The notes: generated by a model from the sequence alone, not told the origin. DNA of 6,307 nt from Bacteroidales bacterium (GCA_008933525.1 WBUV01000198.1:1-6307); one strand, 5' to 3'. Positions 1 to 6,307 are shown, counted from the stretch's first letter. Program-made: numbers and translations.

Positions 1-999
1 GTTTTTATCCAGATTAATTACCTTGGTAAAATCAACAATAGAGCCTTTATAGTCCTTTAGCAATGCCTTGCAAATTCCACGACCATAGATCGCTTTAAGG
101 TAATCGGGTTTAAGCGATATTGCCTTGTCGAAACTAGCAATTGCCGCTTTAAAATCGCCCTTACGGAGCAATGCGCCACCTTTAATTCCGTATGCAATAT
201 CGTACTTGGGGTCAATTGCTAACGCTTTGTCGACAAACTTTACAGCGTTGTTAAAATCCTTTAGGTTTGAATAAGCATCGCCAAGGTTATAAAGAATTTC
301 CTTATCGGCATTATCCTTTTCGGCCGCAACTAGTAAATCGCTCACAGCCCCTTGGTAATCCTGAATTTTCAGTTTAAAAATACCTCTCTTCTTGTAAGCC
401 TCTGCAGTGGCGTTTGAGCCTTCAATCATTTTATCGTAATCGGCAATAGCGCCTTTAAAGTCGGAAACATTTGCCAATGACTCTCCCCTACTGTAAAAGG
501 CTTCCAAATTTGTTCCATCTAACTCAATGCTCTTATTATAATCGCTGATGGACGCATCGTAATTCATCAAAGCAGCGTTAAGCAATCCTCTCTCGTAGTA
601 TGCTTTAGAACTAGAATCGTTAAGTTGAATGGACCGATCTAAGTCGGCAAGCGCCACATCCAACTGCTTAAGTTTTCGGTTGGAAATACCTCTATACATA
701 AAATAATCGAAACGAACTGAATCCATTGCTATTGCCTTGGAGAAATCTAGCAATGCAATAGAGTCTTTATTTAATCCAGCCAACGCAACTCCTCGTTTAA
801 AAAGGTAATCGGGCTTTTTGGAATTCATCTTAACTGCCTTGTCAAAATACTCATAAGCCTCTTGGTATTTTGCAGAGTCGAGCAACACCAATCCTTTATT
901 GTAGTTGTTGTGCGCAAGTTTTGGCTTAACTATAAAATAACCCGCAACTAAAACAACTCCAGCTATTATAACTGCATAGGTAAGTTTATTAGATTTCAT
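1..999 (-). CDS. Membrane-anchored tetratricopeptide (TPR) repeat protein, 3' end beyond the window
   Basis: Translating the minus strand from the ATG at 999 gives 333 uninterrupted codons to the window edge, so the C-terminus is missing. Residues 1-6 are short and basic (K3, K5), and about 7-24 are one hydrophobic helix (TYAVIIAGVVLVAGYFIV). There is no lipobox Cys, so this looks like an uncleaved N-in anchor with the rest in the periplasm. From residue 31 onward the protein is an unbroken array of 34-residue TPR units (31-64, 65-98, 99-132, 133-166, 167-200, 201-234, 235-268, 269-302, 303 onward). Each shows the pattern A/Y-x3-G near the start, D/Y-x-x-A-I in the middle and K-A-I-x-L/D-P near the end. 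TPRs are protein-binding scaffolds, so no enzymatic role can be read. The partner is unknown. No Shine-Dalgarno is visible. The gene follows the M28 peptidase on the same strand after 65 bp, so cotranscription is plausible. Confidence 0.9.
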   Translation of the reverse strand, partial: MKSNKLTYAVIIAGVVLVAGYFIVKPKLAHNNYNKGLVLLDSAKYQEAYEYFDKAVKMNSKKPDYLFKRGVALAGLNKDSIALLDFSKAIAMDSVRFDYFMYRGISNRKLKQLDVALADLDRSIQLNDSSSKAYYERGLLNAALMNYDASISDYNKSIELDGTNLEAFYSRGESLANVSDFKGAIADYDKMIEGSNATAEAYKKRGIFKLKIQDYQGAVSDLLVAAEKDNADKEILYNLGDAYSNLKDFNNAVKFVDKALAIDPKYDIAYGIKGGALLRKGDFKAAIASFDKAISLKPDYLKAIYGRGICKALLKDYKGSIVDFTKVINLDKN

Positions 1000-1064
1000 C
1001 GTACTGAGTATTTTTAATGTTTAACAATTATTCTAAACGAAAAATAGTCGATAGAGTTTAGTCC

Positions 1065-2033
1065 TTAAAGTTCAAAATTATTTTGAAGAAGTAGGACGCA
1101 GTTAACCTTGGCCACTTCTCTGCAAAATTTAAAGTTACATGCCGTTGTGAGATCCATTGGTGTGTGATAATTTGGATCGTCGGCATCGGAAATAAAAAAA
1201 ATTGCCTCAAATCCGTTTAAATGGAAAGGATAACTGTCACTATAATTTTGATATGTGTTATCGGTAACTGTTTTAAGCGATGTATAAGTTTTACAAACCT
1301 GCTCGGCACTAGTTCTCAATAGGTAAGAGTTTGGATAGTCAATAATATTAACTGTCCAATTGGAAGTATCGGGAAGAGACCAAAACGCAACCATATCGTT
1401 ATTGAGCATCATTTTAATTTTTTTATGGGCTGAGTATGCCTTGCGAGCATAATCCTTACTTCCAAATAGCCCCAACTCTTCGGCAGCAAATGTTATAAAC
1501 TTTATTGTATTTGTAGGTTCTACCCCAGCAAGTTTCAACACTCTAGCAACTTCCAGCGTAGTTGCAACTCCGCTAGCATTATCGTTAGCACCAGGGGATG
1601 AAACCATAGGATCACCGCTGGATGCTCTAACAGTACAATCGTGATGACCACCAATGATTGAAATACTATCGGGGTAAACGGTTCCATCCATAGTAGCAAC
1701 AACATTGTACTGCCAAGTTACATTTAATGCACCTCCATAATAAACACTTATTTCAAAAGAATCGAGTGTTGCGCTATAACCAAAATGCTCAAACTTTTGC
1801 TTGATAAACATTGCAACATCCCTTCTGTTTGGAGCTAAAGCAAAGCGTGTTCCCATGGATTCTAGCTCCATAACATACTTCTGAAGGCTATCCTCTTTTA
1901 TATTCTGAATAATGGACATTATTTCGGGATCGGGTATGGGCTTTTTGATAACCGGATCGTCATCCTTAGAGCAAGAACTAAGTATACCAAATAGTGTAAT
2001 TCCGAAAAAGAAGAATAATTGTTTTGTTTTCAT
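1065..2033 (-). CDS. M28-family zinc metallopeptidase, predicted surface or outer-membrane lipoprotein
   Basis: This 322-residue protein starts at the ATG at 2033. An in-frame ATG at 2093 exists, but its 20 extra residues would bury the signal peptide. From 2033 the product begins MKTKQ, then a hydrophobic core, then a lipobox LSSC with Cys21. This is a type II lipoprotein signal, followed by SKDDD, an acidic stretch like the Bacteroidota lipoprotein surface-export signal. The M28 di-zinc site looks complete: H130 in GGHHD, D151 in GANDNASG, the pair E185/E186 in FAAEELG (general base and zinc ligand by family analogy), D213 in NNDM and H290 in YHTPMD. The family releases N-terminal amino acids or dipeptides from peptides; the exact specificity cannot be read. 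The likely role is peptide scavenging at the cell surface. The gene is divergent from the DUF2723 gene and upstream of the TPR gene, and it has no clear Shine-Dalgarno. Length is normal for a single-domain M28 lipoprotein. Confidence 0.93.
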   Translation of the reverse strand: MKTKQLFFFFGITLFGILSSCSKDDDPVIKKPIPDPEIMSIIQNIKEDSLQKYVMELESMGTRFALAPNRRDVAMFIKQKFEHFGYSATLDSFEISVYYGGALNVTWQYNVVATMDGTVYPDSISIIGGHHDCTVRASSGDPMVSSPGANDNASGVATTLEVARVLKLAGVEPTNTIKFITFAAEELGLFGSKDYARKAYSAHKKIKMMLNNDMVAFWSLPDTSNWTVNIIDYPNSYLLRTSAEQVCKTYTSLKTVTDNTYQNYSDSYPFHLNGFEAIFFISDADDPNYHTPMDLTTACNFKFCREVAKVNCVLLLQNNFEL

Positions 2034-2103
2034 TAATAATTCTATTGGATTAAAACTAGCGTGATTAATTATGTAAATATATGCAATCGGCACAAATTAG
2101 CGA

Positions 2104-2130
2104 TTGAACATCAAAAAAATTATACCTTTG
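2104..2130 (+). promoter_or_regulatory. Bacteroidota-type promoter for the DUF2723-deacetylase operon
   Basis: TACCTTTG at 2123-2130 is an exact match to the Bacteroidota -7 consensus TAnnTTTG recognised by their primary sigma factor. A TTG at 2104-2106 could be the -33 element. The 16-bp spacer between them is a little shorter than the usual 17-23 bp, so the upstream half is less certain. Transcription would begin a few bases after 2130, giving a leader of roughly 20 nt before the ATG at 2154. This short leader also argues against the in-frame ATG at 2061, which lies upstream of the promoter. Confidence 0.65.
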
Positions 2131-2143
2131 GGGTTGAATCAAA

Positions 2144-2150
2144 AAAGGAA
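2144..2150 (+). promoter_or_regulatory. Purine-rich ribosome binding site before DUF2723 gene
   Basis: AAAGGAA lies 3 bases before the ATG at 2154. It is the only Shine-Dalgarno-like sequence seen before a start in this window, and it supports 2154 as the true start. Confidence 0.5.
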
Positions 2151-2153
2151 AAA

Positions 2154-5100
2154 ATGGTTAATATTGATTTCAAGTTGTTCCGAAAGTACAATAATATTGC
2201 AGGCTGGATAATTTTTGCAATAGCATCGGCAGTATATCTGCTAACAATTGAACCAACAGCAAGTTTTTGGGATTGTGGCGAGTTTATAGCCAGTGGATTT
2301 AAACTGGAAGTCGGCCATCCTCCAGGAGCGCCATTTTTTATGCTAATGGTTCGTTTCTTCACAATGTTTGCTCCTACAAACGAGCTAATCCCTGTGTTTG
2401 CAAACTCATTATCGGCAATAGTTAGTGCATTTACAATCCTATTCCTTTTCTGGAGTATCACCCATTTGGCGCGTAAACTTATTATTGGTGAGGGAAAAGA
2501 ATTCAACCTAACTCAGGCAATTCTAATTTTATCGACTGGTATTGTTGGTGCTTTAACTTACACTTTTTCGGATACATTCTGGTTTTCGGCAGTTGAAGGC
2601 GAGGTTTATGCTACATCTTCGCTCTTTACCGCTCTAGTATTTTGGGCTATTCTTAAGTGGGAAGACTCTGCCGAGGAGGATTACTCCAACCGATGGTTAA
2701 TTTTTATTGCATTTTTAATGGGTATATCCATTGGCGTTCACCTTTTGAACCTTTTGGCAATACCTGCCATTGTTCTGGTTTACTACTTTAAAAAATATGA
2801 ATATTCGCATCGTGGAGTTATTTTAGCATTAGGACTGTCGGGCGTTCTTCTGTTAATAGTGATGTACGGTATTATTCATGGGGTTGTTGTATTTGCCTCA
2901 AAATTTGAGTTGCTTTTCGTTAACGGCTTTGGATTACCAATAAAATCGGGAGTTCTATTCTATGCAGCATTAATTATTGCACTACTAATTTACGGGTTAC
3001 GATACACTTACCGAAGAGGAAAAGTTATTCTTAATACCATTCTGCTTGGCCTTACAGTGATTTTAATTGGATATAGCTCATACGCTGTAATTGTTATTCG
3101 CTCCTCGGCTAATCCACCTATGGATCAGAACAGTCCTGACAATATGTTTTCGCTACTTTACTACCTTAACCGGGAACAATACGGCGATAGACCCTTGCTT
3201 TATGGTCAATCTTTCAGCGCTCAAGCAATCGATAGAAAAGATGCATCGGTACAATATGCACCCAAAAATGGAAAGTATGTGGTGGTTAGGAAAAATTCGA
3301 AGTATGTTTTCGATCCTCGCTTCGAGATGGTTTTCCCACGAATGTACAGCAGCGACAATCAACATGTAGAAGCGTATAAAAGCTGGACAAACTTTCAGGG
3401 CAAATCTGTTACTGTAAATACTCAGGATAGGCAACAACAAACAATTTACACCCCAACCTTTGGCGAAAACCTGAAATTCTTTTTCAGGTATCAACTTGGG
3501 CACATGTACTTCCGGTACTTTATGTGGAACTTTGCTGGCAGACAAAACGATGTTCAAGGGCATGGCGATATTCTAAAAGGGAATTGGATTTCTGGTATCT
3601 CATTTATTGACAATGCTCGTCTTGGTCCGCAAGATAAATTACCAGAACCATACAAAAACAGCAAGGCAAATAACAAGTATTACCTTCTTCCTCTTTTACT
3701 GGGTATTGCCGGATTGGGTTTTCAGTACGTAAAGCGCAAACACGATTTTTGGGTAGTTACCTCTCTTTTCATACTTACCGGTATTGCAATTGTTGTTTAC
3801 CTAAACCAAACACCATATCAACCCAGAGAACGCGATTATGCATATGCCGGCAGTTTTTATGCCTTTAGCATTTGGATTGGGCTTGGTGTGCTTGCAGTTT
3901 ACGAACTTATTCGAAAACTAAAGGATCATCCATCAACAGCAATTGCCACAGCAGCGCTTTGTACATTGCTGGTTCCTACAGTAATGGCTTCGGAGAATTG
4001 GGACGATCACGACCGATCGAACAGCTATATACCAACTGACTTTGGATACAACATGCTTATTGGCTGTAAGCCAAACTCTATCCTGTTCACCTATGGCGAT
4101 AACGACACATTCCCGCTATGGTACAACCAGGAAGTTGAAGGAGTAAGAACCGATGTGCGTGTTGCAAACCTCAGTTACTTACGTGGCGATTGGTATGTTG
4201 AACAAATGCAGCGAAAAGCATACGAAAGCGATCCGCTTCCGCTTAGAATGACATACGACCAGTACTATTCTGGAAAGCGCGATGCAGTTTTGGTCTACGA
4301 CCGTATTAAGGAACCGATAAACCTGAACCAAGCGCTGAACTTTATGCTAAGCGACGAACCAGGTGCTGAGTTGCAATCGCCGTTCGATCCTACTGAGAAA
4401 ATCAACTACATTCCTTCATCAAAACTCTTCCTGCCAATTGACAAGAATCAGGTGGTTAAAACTCAAACTGTAGAACCAGAAAGATTTAACAAGATTGTCG
4501 ATAGCATGAAATGGTCACTCAACAAAAGAATGATCATGAAAGATGGTCAGGTGCTTTACGACCTCTTGGCGACAAATAACTGGGAACGCCCCATATACTA
4601 TGGAACAACTGTTAATAGTGATACTTATCATGGCTTAGAGGGCTATTTCCAACTCGAAGGATTAATGTACCGAGTTGTTCCAATTCAAAGCAATAGACAA
4701 TGGGGTGTTGGCGGTGTGAACACTGCTATAATGTACGATAATCTTATGAATAAGTATCGATTCAGGAGCATTGCCGACGAAAGCGTATATATTGATGAAA
4801 ACAAGGGTAGAATAATAGCAAATTACCGGAACCAATTTGTTCGATTAGCGAATGCATTGGTTGACGAGGGCAAAAAGGACTCTGCATTGATAGTTTTAAA
4901 CAAAAGCATGGAATTAATTCCAACGAAGACCGTTCCTCTTAACTATTTCGCAATTCTGCTAGTTGAAGGATACTATAGGGCTGGCGATAAAACTAAAGCA
5001 CTAGAGTATTCGTCGATGCTAATGAATCAATCAGTGTCGCAACTAAACTACATTCTGATTCATGCCGATAGGAAGCACTTACAAGGACTGTATAACGATA

Positions 5101-5219
5101 TTCAACTCAATTTAGCAATTTTACAGGAGCTATATAAACTTGCAGATAAATACGAGAAGGGCGCTCATCTTCAACAAATTTACAAAGAGTTTGAAAGGTA
5201 TATGTCGATGTTACAATAG
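2154..5219 (+). CDS. DUF2723 / GT-C-fold membrane protein, putative protein O-glycosyltransferase
   Basis: This 1021-residue integral membrane protein starts at 2154, chosen over the in-frame ATG at 2061 because of the promoter and RBS. The N-terminal DUF2723 region has hydrophobic helices near 14-32, 80-101, 121-138, 152-168, 181-212, 220-247, 266-281 and 291-315. A conserved first loop carries WDCGEF (39-44) and GHPPGAP (54-60). A soluble loop of about 190 residues (316-505), with NREQYGDRPLLYG at 339-351, is followed by helices near 508-525, 531-550, 564-585 and 594-612. A large C-terminal soluble domain (613-1021) carries YGDNDTFPLWYNQE (647-660) and NWERPIYYG (809-817). Residues about 893-957 look like degenerate TPRs. 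The DUF2723 family includes human TMEM260, a protein O-mannosyltransferase. By analogy with GT-C enzymes, D40 or E43 in the first loop may be catalytic and the donor a polyprenyl-phosphate sugar. That function is inferred; acceptor and sugar are unknown here. It forms an operon with the deacetylase 8 bp downstream. Confidence 0.9.
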   Translation: MVNIDFKLFRKYNNIAGWIIFAIASAVYLLTIEPTASFWDCGEFIASGFKLEVGHPPGAPFFMLMVRFFTMFAPTNELIPVFANSLSAIVSAFTILFLFWSITHLARKLIIGEGKEFNLTQAILILSTGIVGALTYTFSDTFWFSAVEGEVYATSSLFTALVFWAILKWEDSAEEDYSNRWLIFIAFLMGISIGVHLLNLLAIPAIVLVYYFKKYEYSHRGVILALGLSGVLLLIVMYGIIHGVVVFASKFELLFVNGFGLPIKSGVLFYAALIIALLIYGLRYTYRRGKVILNTILLGLTVILIGYSSYAVIVIRSSANPPMDQNSPDNMFSLLYYLNREQYGDRPLLYGQSFSAQAIDRKDASVQYAPKNGKYVVVRKNSKYVFDPRFEMVFPRMYSSDNQHVEAYKSWTNFQGKSVTVNTQDRQQQTIYTPTFGENLKFFFRYQLGHMYFRYFMWNFAGRQNDVQGHGDILKGNWISGISFIDNARLGPQDKLPEPYKNSKANNKYYLLPLLLGIAGLGFQYVKRKHDFWVVTSLFILTGIAIVVYLNQTPYQPRERDYAYAGSFYAFSIWIGLGVLAVYELIRKLKDHPSTAIATAALCTLLVPTVMASENWDDHDRSNSYIPTDFGYNMLIGCKPNSILFTYGDNDTFPLWYNQEVEGVRTDVRVANLSYLRGDWYVEQMQRKAYESDPLPLRMTYDQYYSGKRDAVLVYDRIKEPINLNQALNFMLSDEPGAELQSPFDPTEKINYIPSSKLFLPIDKNQVVKTQTVEPERFNKIVDSMKWSLNKRMIMKDGQVLYDLLATNNWERPIYYGTTVNSDTYHGLEGYFQLEGLMYRVVPIQSNRQWGVGGVNTAIMYDNLMNKYRFRSIADESVYIDENKGRIIANYRNQFVRLANALVDEGKKDSALIVLNKSMELIPTKTVPLNYFAILLVEGYYRAGDKTKALEYSSMLMNQSVSQLNYILIHADRKHLQGLYNDIQLNLAILQELYKLADKYEKGAHLQQIYKEFERYMSMLQ

Positions 5220-5227
5220 CATTTAGC

Positions 5228-5845
5228 ATGATTAACCTTAGCCCTCCACGATTTTTTCAGCGCTTTTTCCCAAACATCATATGGAATTTCCCCGACGAAA
5301 CCGACGGGGTATTCCTTACTTTTGACGATGGCCCAACACAAAACGTCACTCCTTGGGTTCTAGAGCAGTTGAAAAAGTACAATGCGAAGGCAACCTTCTT
5401 TTGCCTGGCAAAAAACGTTGAGATGAATCCGGACATCTACAACCAGATTCTTGCCGACGGCCATTCCGTTGGAAACCACTCCTACAGCCATATACGTGGA
5501 TGGAATACAGATACTTCGCAGTATATTCAGGATATAATTTACGCCAACTCTTTCATAAAGAGCAACTTATACCGGCCACCGTATGGTAGAATTTCACCTC
5601 GTCAATTTTTCTTACTTCGTCATCGTTACAAAATAATAATGTGGGATGTACTTAGCATGGATTACAGCAAACGTATTTCGCCCCGAAAAGTAGCCAAATA
5701 CGTTTTGGATAATGTCCACCCTGGAGCCATCGTGGTTTTTCACGACTCGGTTAAAGCGCAGCGGAATCTTAAGTACGCACTTCCACGAGTACTAGAGGGA
5801 ATCGCAGAGAAAGGGTTAAAGTTTAAAGCAATTAAAATTGAGTAA
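5228..5845 (+). CDS. Polysaccharide deacetylase, NodB homology domain (carbohydrate esterase family 4 type)
   Basis: This compact 205-residue protein is essentially one NodB domain. It has all five motifs: TFDDGP (31-36, with catalytic-base and metal Asp candidates D33 and D34), HSYSH (84-88, metal ligands H84 and H88), RPPYG (116-120), MWD (138-140) and FHDS (171-174, catalytic H172). Such metal-dependent enzymes remove N- or O-acetyl groups from GlcNAc polymers, peptidoglycan or glycan precursors; the substrate cannot be told from sequence. There is no signal peptide or convincing membrane helix, so it may act in the cytoplasm or at the inner face of the membrane, unlike secreted chitin or peptidoglycan deacetylases. 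The N-terminus (SPPRFFQRFFPNIIWNFP) resembles that of other short NodB proteins, which supports the start at 5228. The gene lies 8 bp after the DUF2723 stop with no Shine-Dalgarno, so translational coupling is likely. Confidence 0.92.
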   Translation: MINLSPPRFFQRFFPNIIWNFPDETDGVFLTFDDGPTQNVTPWVLEQLKKYNAKATFFCLAKNVEMNPDIYNQILADGHSVGNHSYSHIRGWNTDTSQYIQDIIYANSFIKSNLYRPPYGRISPRQFFLLRHRYKIIMWDVLSMDYSKRISPRKVAKYVLDNVHPGAIVVFHDSVKAQRNLKYALPRVLEGIAEKGLKFKAIKIE

Positions 5846-5926
5846 TCATAATTTTTCTGCCTTTCATCTAGAATTGCCTCCACAACAATCGGTAATAATT
5901 TAGCCTCAAAGGGTTAAAAGAAAACC

Positions 5927-6055
5927 TCAATATGTGCTGATAAACTGACAAGATTCTTTGTCAACGTTTAAAGAACCGTATTTGTAAGTTGCCACTATCA
6001 AAAGTAAACCCAAAATCCAAGTTATTCCGATTTGGGTTGGCAATTGTATGTCCAT
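5927..6055 (-). CDS. Possible 42-residue single-helix membrane peptide, unrecognised
   Basis: The minus strand reads ATG at 6055 to TGA at 5927, 42 codons with no interruption. The product has a short polar start (MDIQLPTQ), a convincing hydrophobic helix at about 9-23 (IGITWILGLLLIVAT), then a basic and polar tail (YKYGSLNVDKES). An in-frame TGA lies two codons upstream of the ATG, so no longer start exists. I do not recognise the sequence. Arguments for it are the amphipathic layout typical of small membrane proteins and its place in an otherwise gene-free gap. Arguments against are the small size, the lack of a Shine-Dalgarno or clear TAnnTTTG promoter (only TAAGTTTT close upstream) and the ease with which AT-rich DNA yields hydrophobic ORFs. 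It would be convergent with the deacetylase gene and divergent from the gene at 6166. Confidence 0.35.
   Translation of the reverse strand: MDIQLPTQIGITWILGLLLIVATYKYGSLNVDKESCQFISTY
6007..6038. repeat. Imperfect inverted repeat (10-bp stem, one bulge)
   Basis: AACCCAAAATC at 6007-6017 pairs with GATTTGGGTT at 6029-6038, leaving one bulged A and an 11-base loop. No T-tract follows on the plus strand, so it is a poor plus-strand terminator. It lies inside the possible small minus-strand ORF and may be chance. Confidence 0.35.
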
Positions 6056-6117
6056 ATCGTATCAAAAAACTTAGGTATAGCGTATAAATTAATAGATATA
6101 AATTGGAATTTTTAATA

Positions 6118-6134
6118 CACAATGCTAAATTGTG
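6118..6134. repeat. Perfect inverted repeat CACAAT-N5-ATTGTG
   Basis: CACAAT at 6118-6123 and ATTGTG at 6129-6134 are exact reverse complements separated by 5 bases, about 32 bp before the ATG at 6166. The geometry (6-bp half sites, 17 bp overall) resembles a dimeric regulator site, but no regulator is known here, and such short repeats occur by chance in AT-rich DNA. Confidence 0.35.
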
Positions 6135-6153
6135 CGACAATAAAAACTATAAA

Positions 6154-6165
6154 ATTCTATAGAAT
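6154..6165. repeat. 12-bp perfect palindrome abutting a start codon
   Basis: ATTCTATAGAAT at 6154-6165 equals its own reverse complement and ends exactly at the base before the ATG at 6166. It occupies the place of a ribosome binding site and could be an operator or chance. Confidence 0.4.
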
Positions 6166-6307
6166 ATGTCAAAAGGTTTATTGGAAATACTTATAATTAT
6201 GCTAGTTGCAATACCTATTGGAATAGCAACTATCCGATTCTATTTTAAAGGTTCGATACTATACTACATGGGAACCGTTATGCTTATTTCATGGGTAATT
6301 ATTGATG
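6166..6307 (+). CDS. N-terminal fragment of a membrane protein, cut by the window edge
   Basis: The ATG at 6166 opens a frame that stays open for the remaining 47 codons. After MSKGLLE comes a hydrophobic helix (about 8-22, ILIIMLVAIPIGIAT), a short basic and aromatic linker (RFYFKGS) and a second hydrophobic segment (about 31-46, ILYYMGTVMLISWVII). Two closely spaced N-terminal helices are typical of polytopic membrane proteins, including many membrane-bound sensors, but too little is present to assign a family. No Shine-Dalgarno is seen. The gene is unlikely to belong to the operon ending at 5845, given the 320-bp gap. Confidence 0.65.
   Translation, partial: MSKGLLEILIIMLVAIPIGIATIRFYFKGSILYYMGTVMLISWVIID

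Larger units (their letters stand above)
2034..2153. promoter_or_regulatory. Divergent intergenic region between M28 and DUF2723 genes
   Basis: These 120 bp separate the two translation starts and must supply promoters for both directions. The plus-strand promoter is clear (see the 2104-2130 entry). On the minus strand only imperfect -7 elements are seen: TAGTTTTA (complement of 2051-2058) and TATATTTA (complement of 2074-2081), each one base from TAnnTTTG and lacking a well-spaced TTG. I see no operator-like repeat here. Confidence 0.6.
5846..6165. other. AT-rich intergenic region after the deacetylase gene
   Basis: This 320-bp stretch separates the deacetylase stop from the next plus-strand start. 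I see no tRNA, no strong GC-rich hairpin followed by a T-tract that would serve as a terminator for the operon, and no clear TAnnTTTG promoter. It holds one short minus-strand ORF (5927-6055) and three short inverted repeats, listed separately. The last 110 bp or so are notably AT-rich, as expected for a promoter region of the gene at 6166. Confidence 0.7.

Noticed and set aside
1000..1064. Possible own promoter for the TPR gene (TATTTTTC on the minus strand)
   Set aside because: The last base of the -7 consensus is wrong and the nearest upstream TTG is about 26 bp away, so readthrough from the peptidase gene is at least as likely.
2034..2093. In-frame N-terminal extension of the M28 peptidase to an ATG at 2093
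   Set aside because: It would place 20 residues ahead of a well-formed lipoprotein signal peptide that starts naturally at MKTKQ.
2061..2153. In-frame N-terminal extension of the DUF2723 gene to an ATG at 2061
   Set aside because: The extension lies across the TACCTTTG promoter, adds a polar stretch ahead of the first membrane helix, and would overlap the extended peptidase frame. The ATG at 2154 has a ribosome binding site.
2120..2506. Minus-strand open frame of 128 codons
   Set aside because: It lies antisense within the DUF2723 gene, covers its promoter, and shows no domain or signal; it is a shadow of the coding strand.
3091..3563. Two further open frames, plus strand 3091-3369 and minus strand 3153-3563
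   Set aside because: Both lie wholly inside the DUF2723 gene in other frames and their translations show no recognisable motif.
5951..5974. TTCTTT ... AAAGAA inverted repeat as a terminator of the deacetylase operon
   Set aside because: The stem is only 6 AT-rich base pairs with a 10-base loop and no T-tract follows; it is too weak to call.
6103..6133. TTG plus TAAATTGT as a promoter for the gene at 6166
   Set aside because: The 20-bp spacer is right, but the -7 element differs from TAnnTTTG at two of its four key downstream bases.

Overview
The window most likely comes from a member of the Bacteroidota, probably a Bacteroidales-like marine or anaerobic lineage. The clade evidence has four parts: a Bacteroidota-type promoter element (TACCTTTG, matching TAnnTTTG), start sites mostly without Shine-Dalgarno sequences, a lipoprotein whose Cys is followed by an acidic SKDDD stretch like the Bacteroidota surface-export signal, and a DUF2723 membrane protein of the long form common in that phylum. 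The DNA is AT-rich. I cannot name a genus.

Layout. Positions 1-2033 hold two minus-strand genes: a membrane-anchored TPR protein (start 999, running off the left edge) and, upstream of it in transcription order, an M28-family metallopeptidase lipoprotein (1065-2033). They lie 65 bp apart and may be cotranscribed. A 120-bp divergent intergenic region (2034-2153) carries a good promoter for the plus-strand genes. Positions 2154-5845 hold a two-gene plus-strand operon: a 1021-residue DUF2723/GT-C-type putative protein O-glycosyltransferase, then, 8 bp later, a compact NodB-type polysaccharide deacetylase. Positions 5846-6165 are mostly AT-rich non-coding DNA. They contain several short inverted repeats and one 42-codon minus-strand ORF that could encode a small membrane peptide. 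A new plus-strand gene for a membrane protein starts at 6166 and is cut by the right edge.

How the genes may fit together. Everything recognisable acts at the cell envelope. The DUF2723 enzyme probably transfers a sugar from a lipid carrier on the periplasmic side of the inner membrane, and the deacetylase may trim N-acetyl groups from a glycan or glycan precursor. The two divergent proteins are extracytoplasmic and contain D-S-[AVIL] tripeptides that match the Bacteroidota O-glycosylation motif, so they are plausible, unproven substrates of such a system. I found no mobile element, CRISPR array, RNA gene or clear terminator. The window looks like ordinary core-genome sequence, with the operon of poorly characterised glycan enzymes as its most interesting part.
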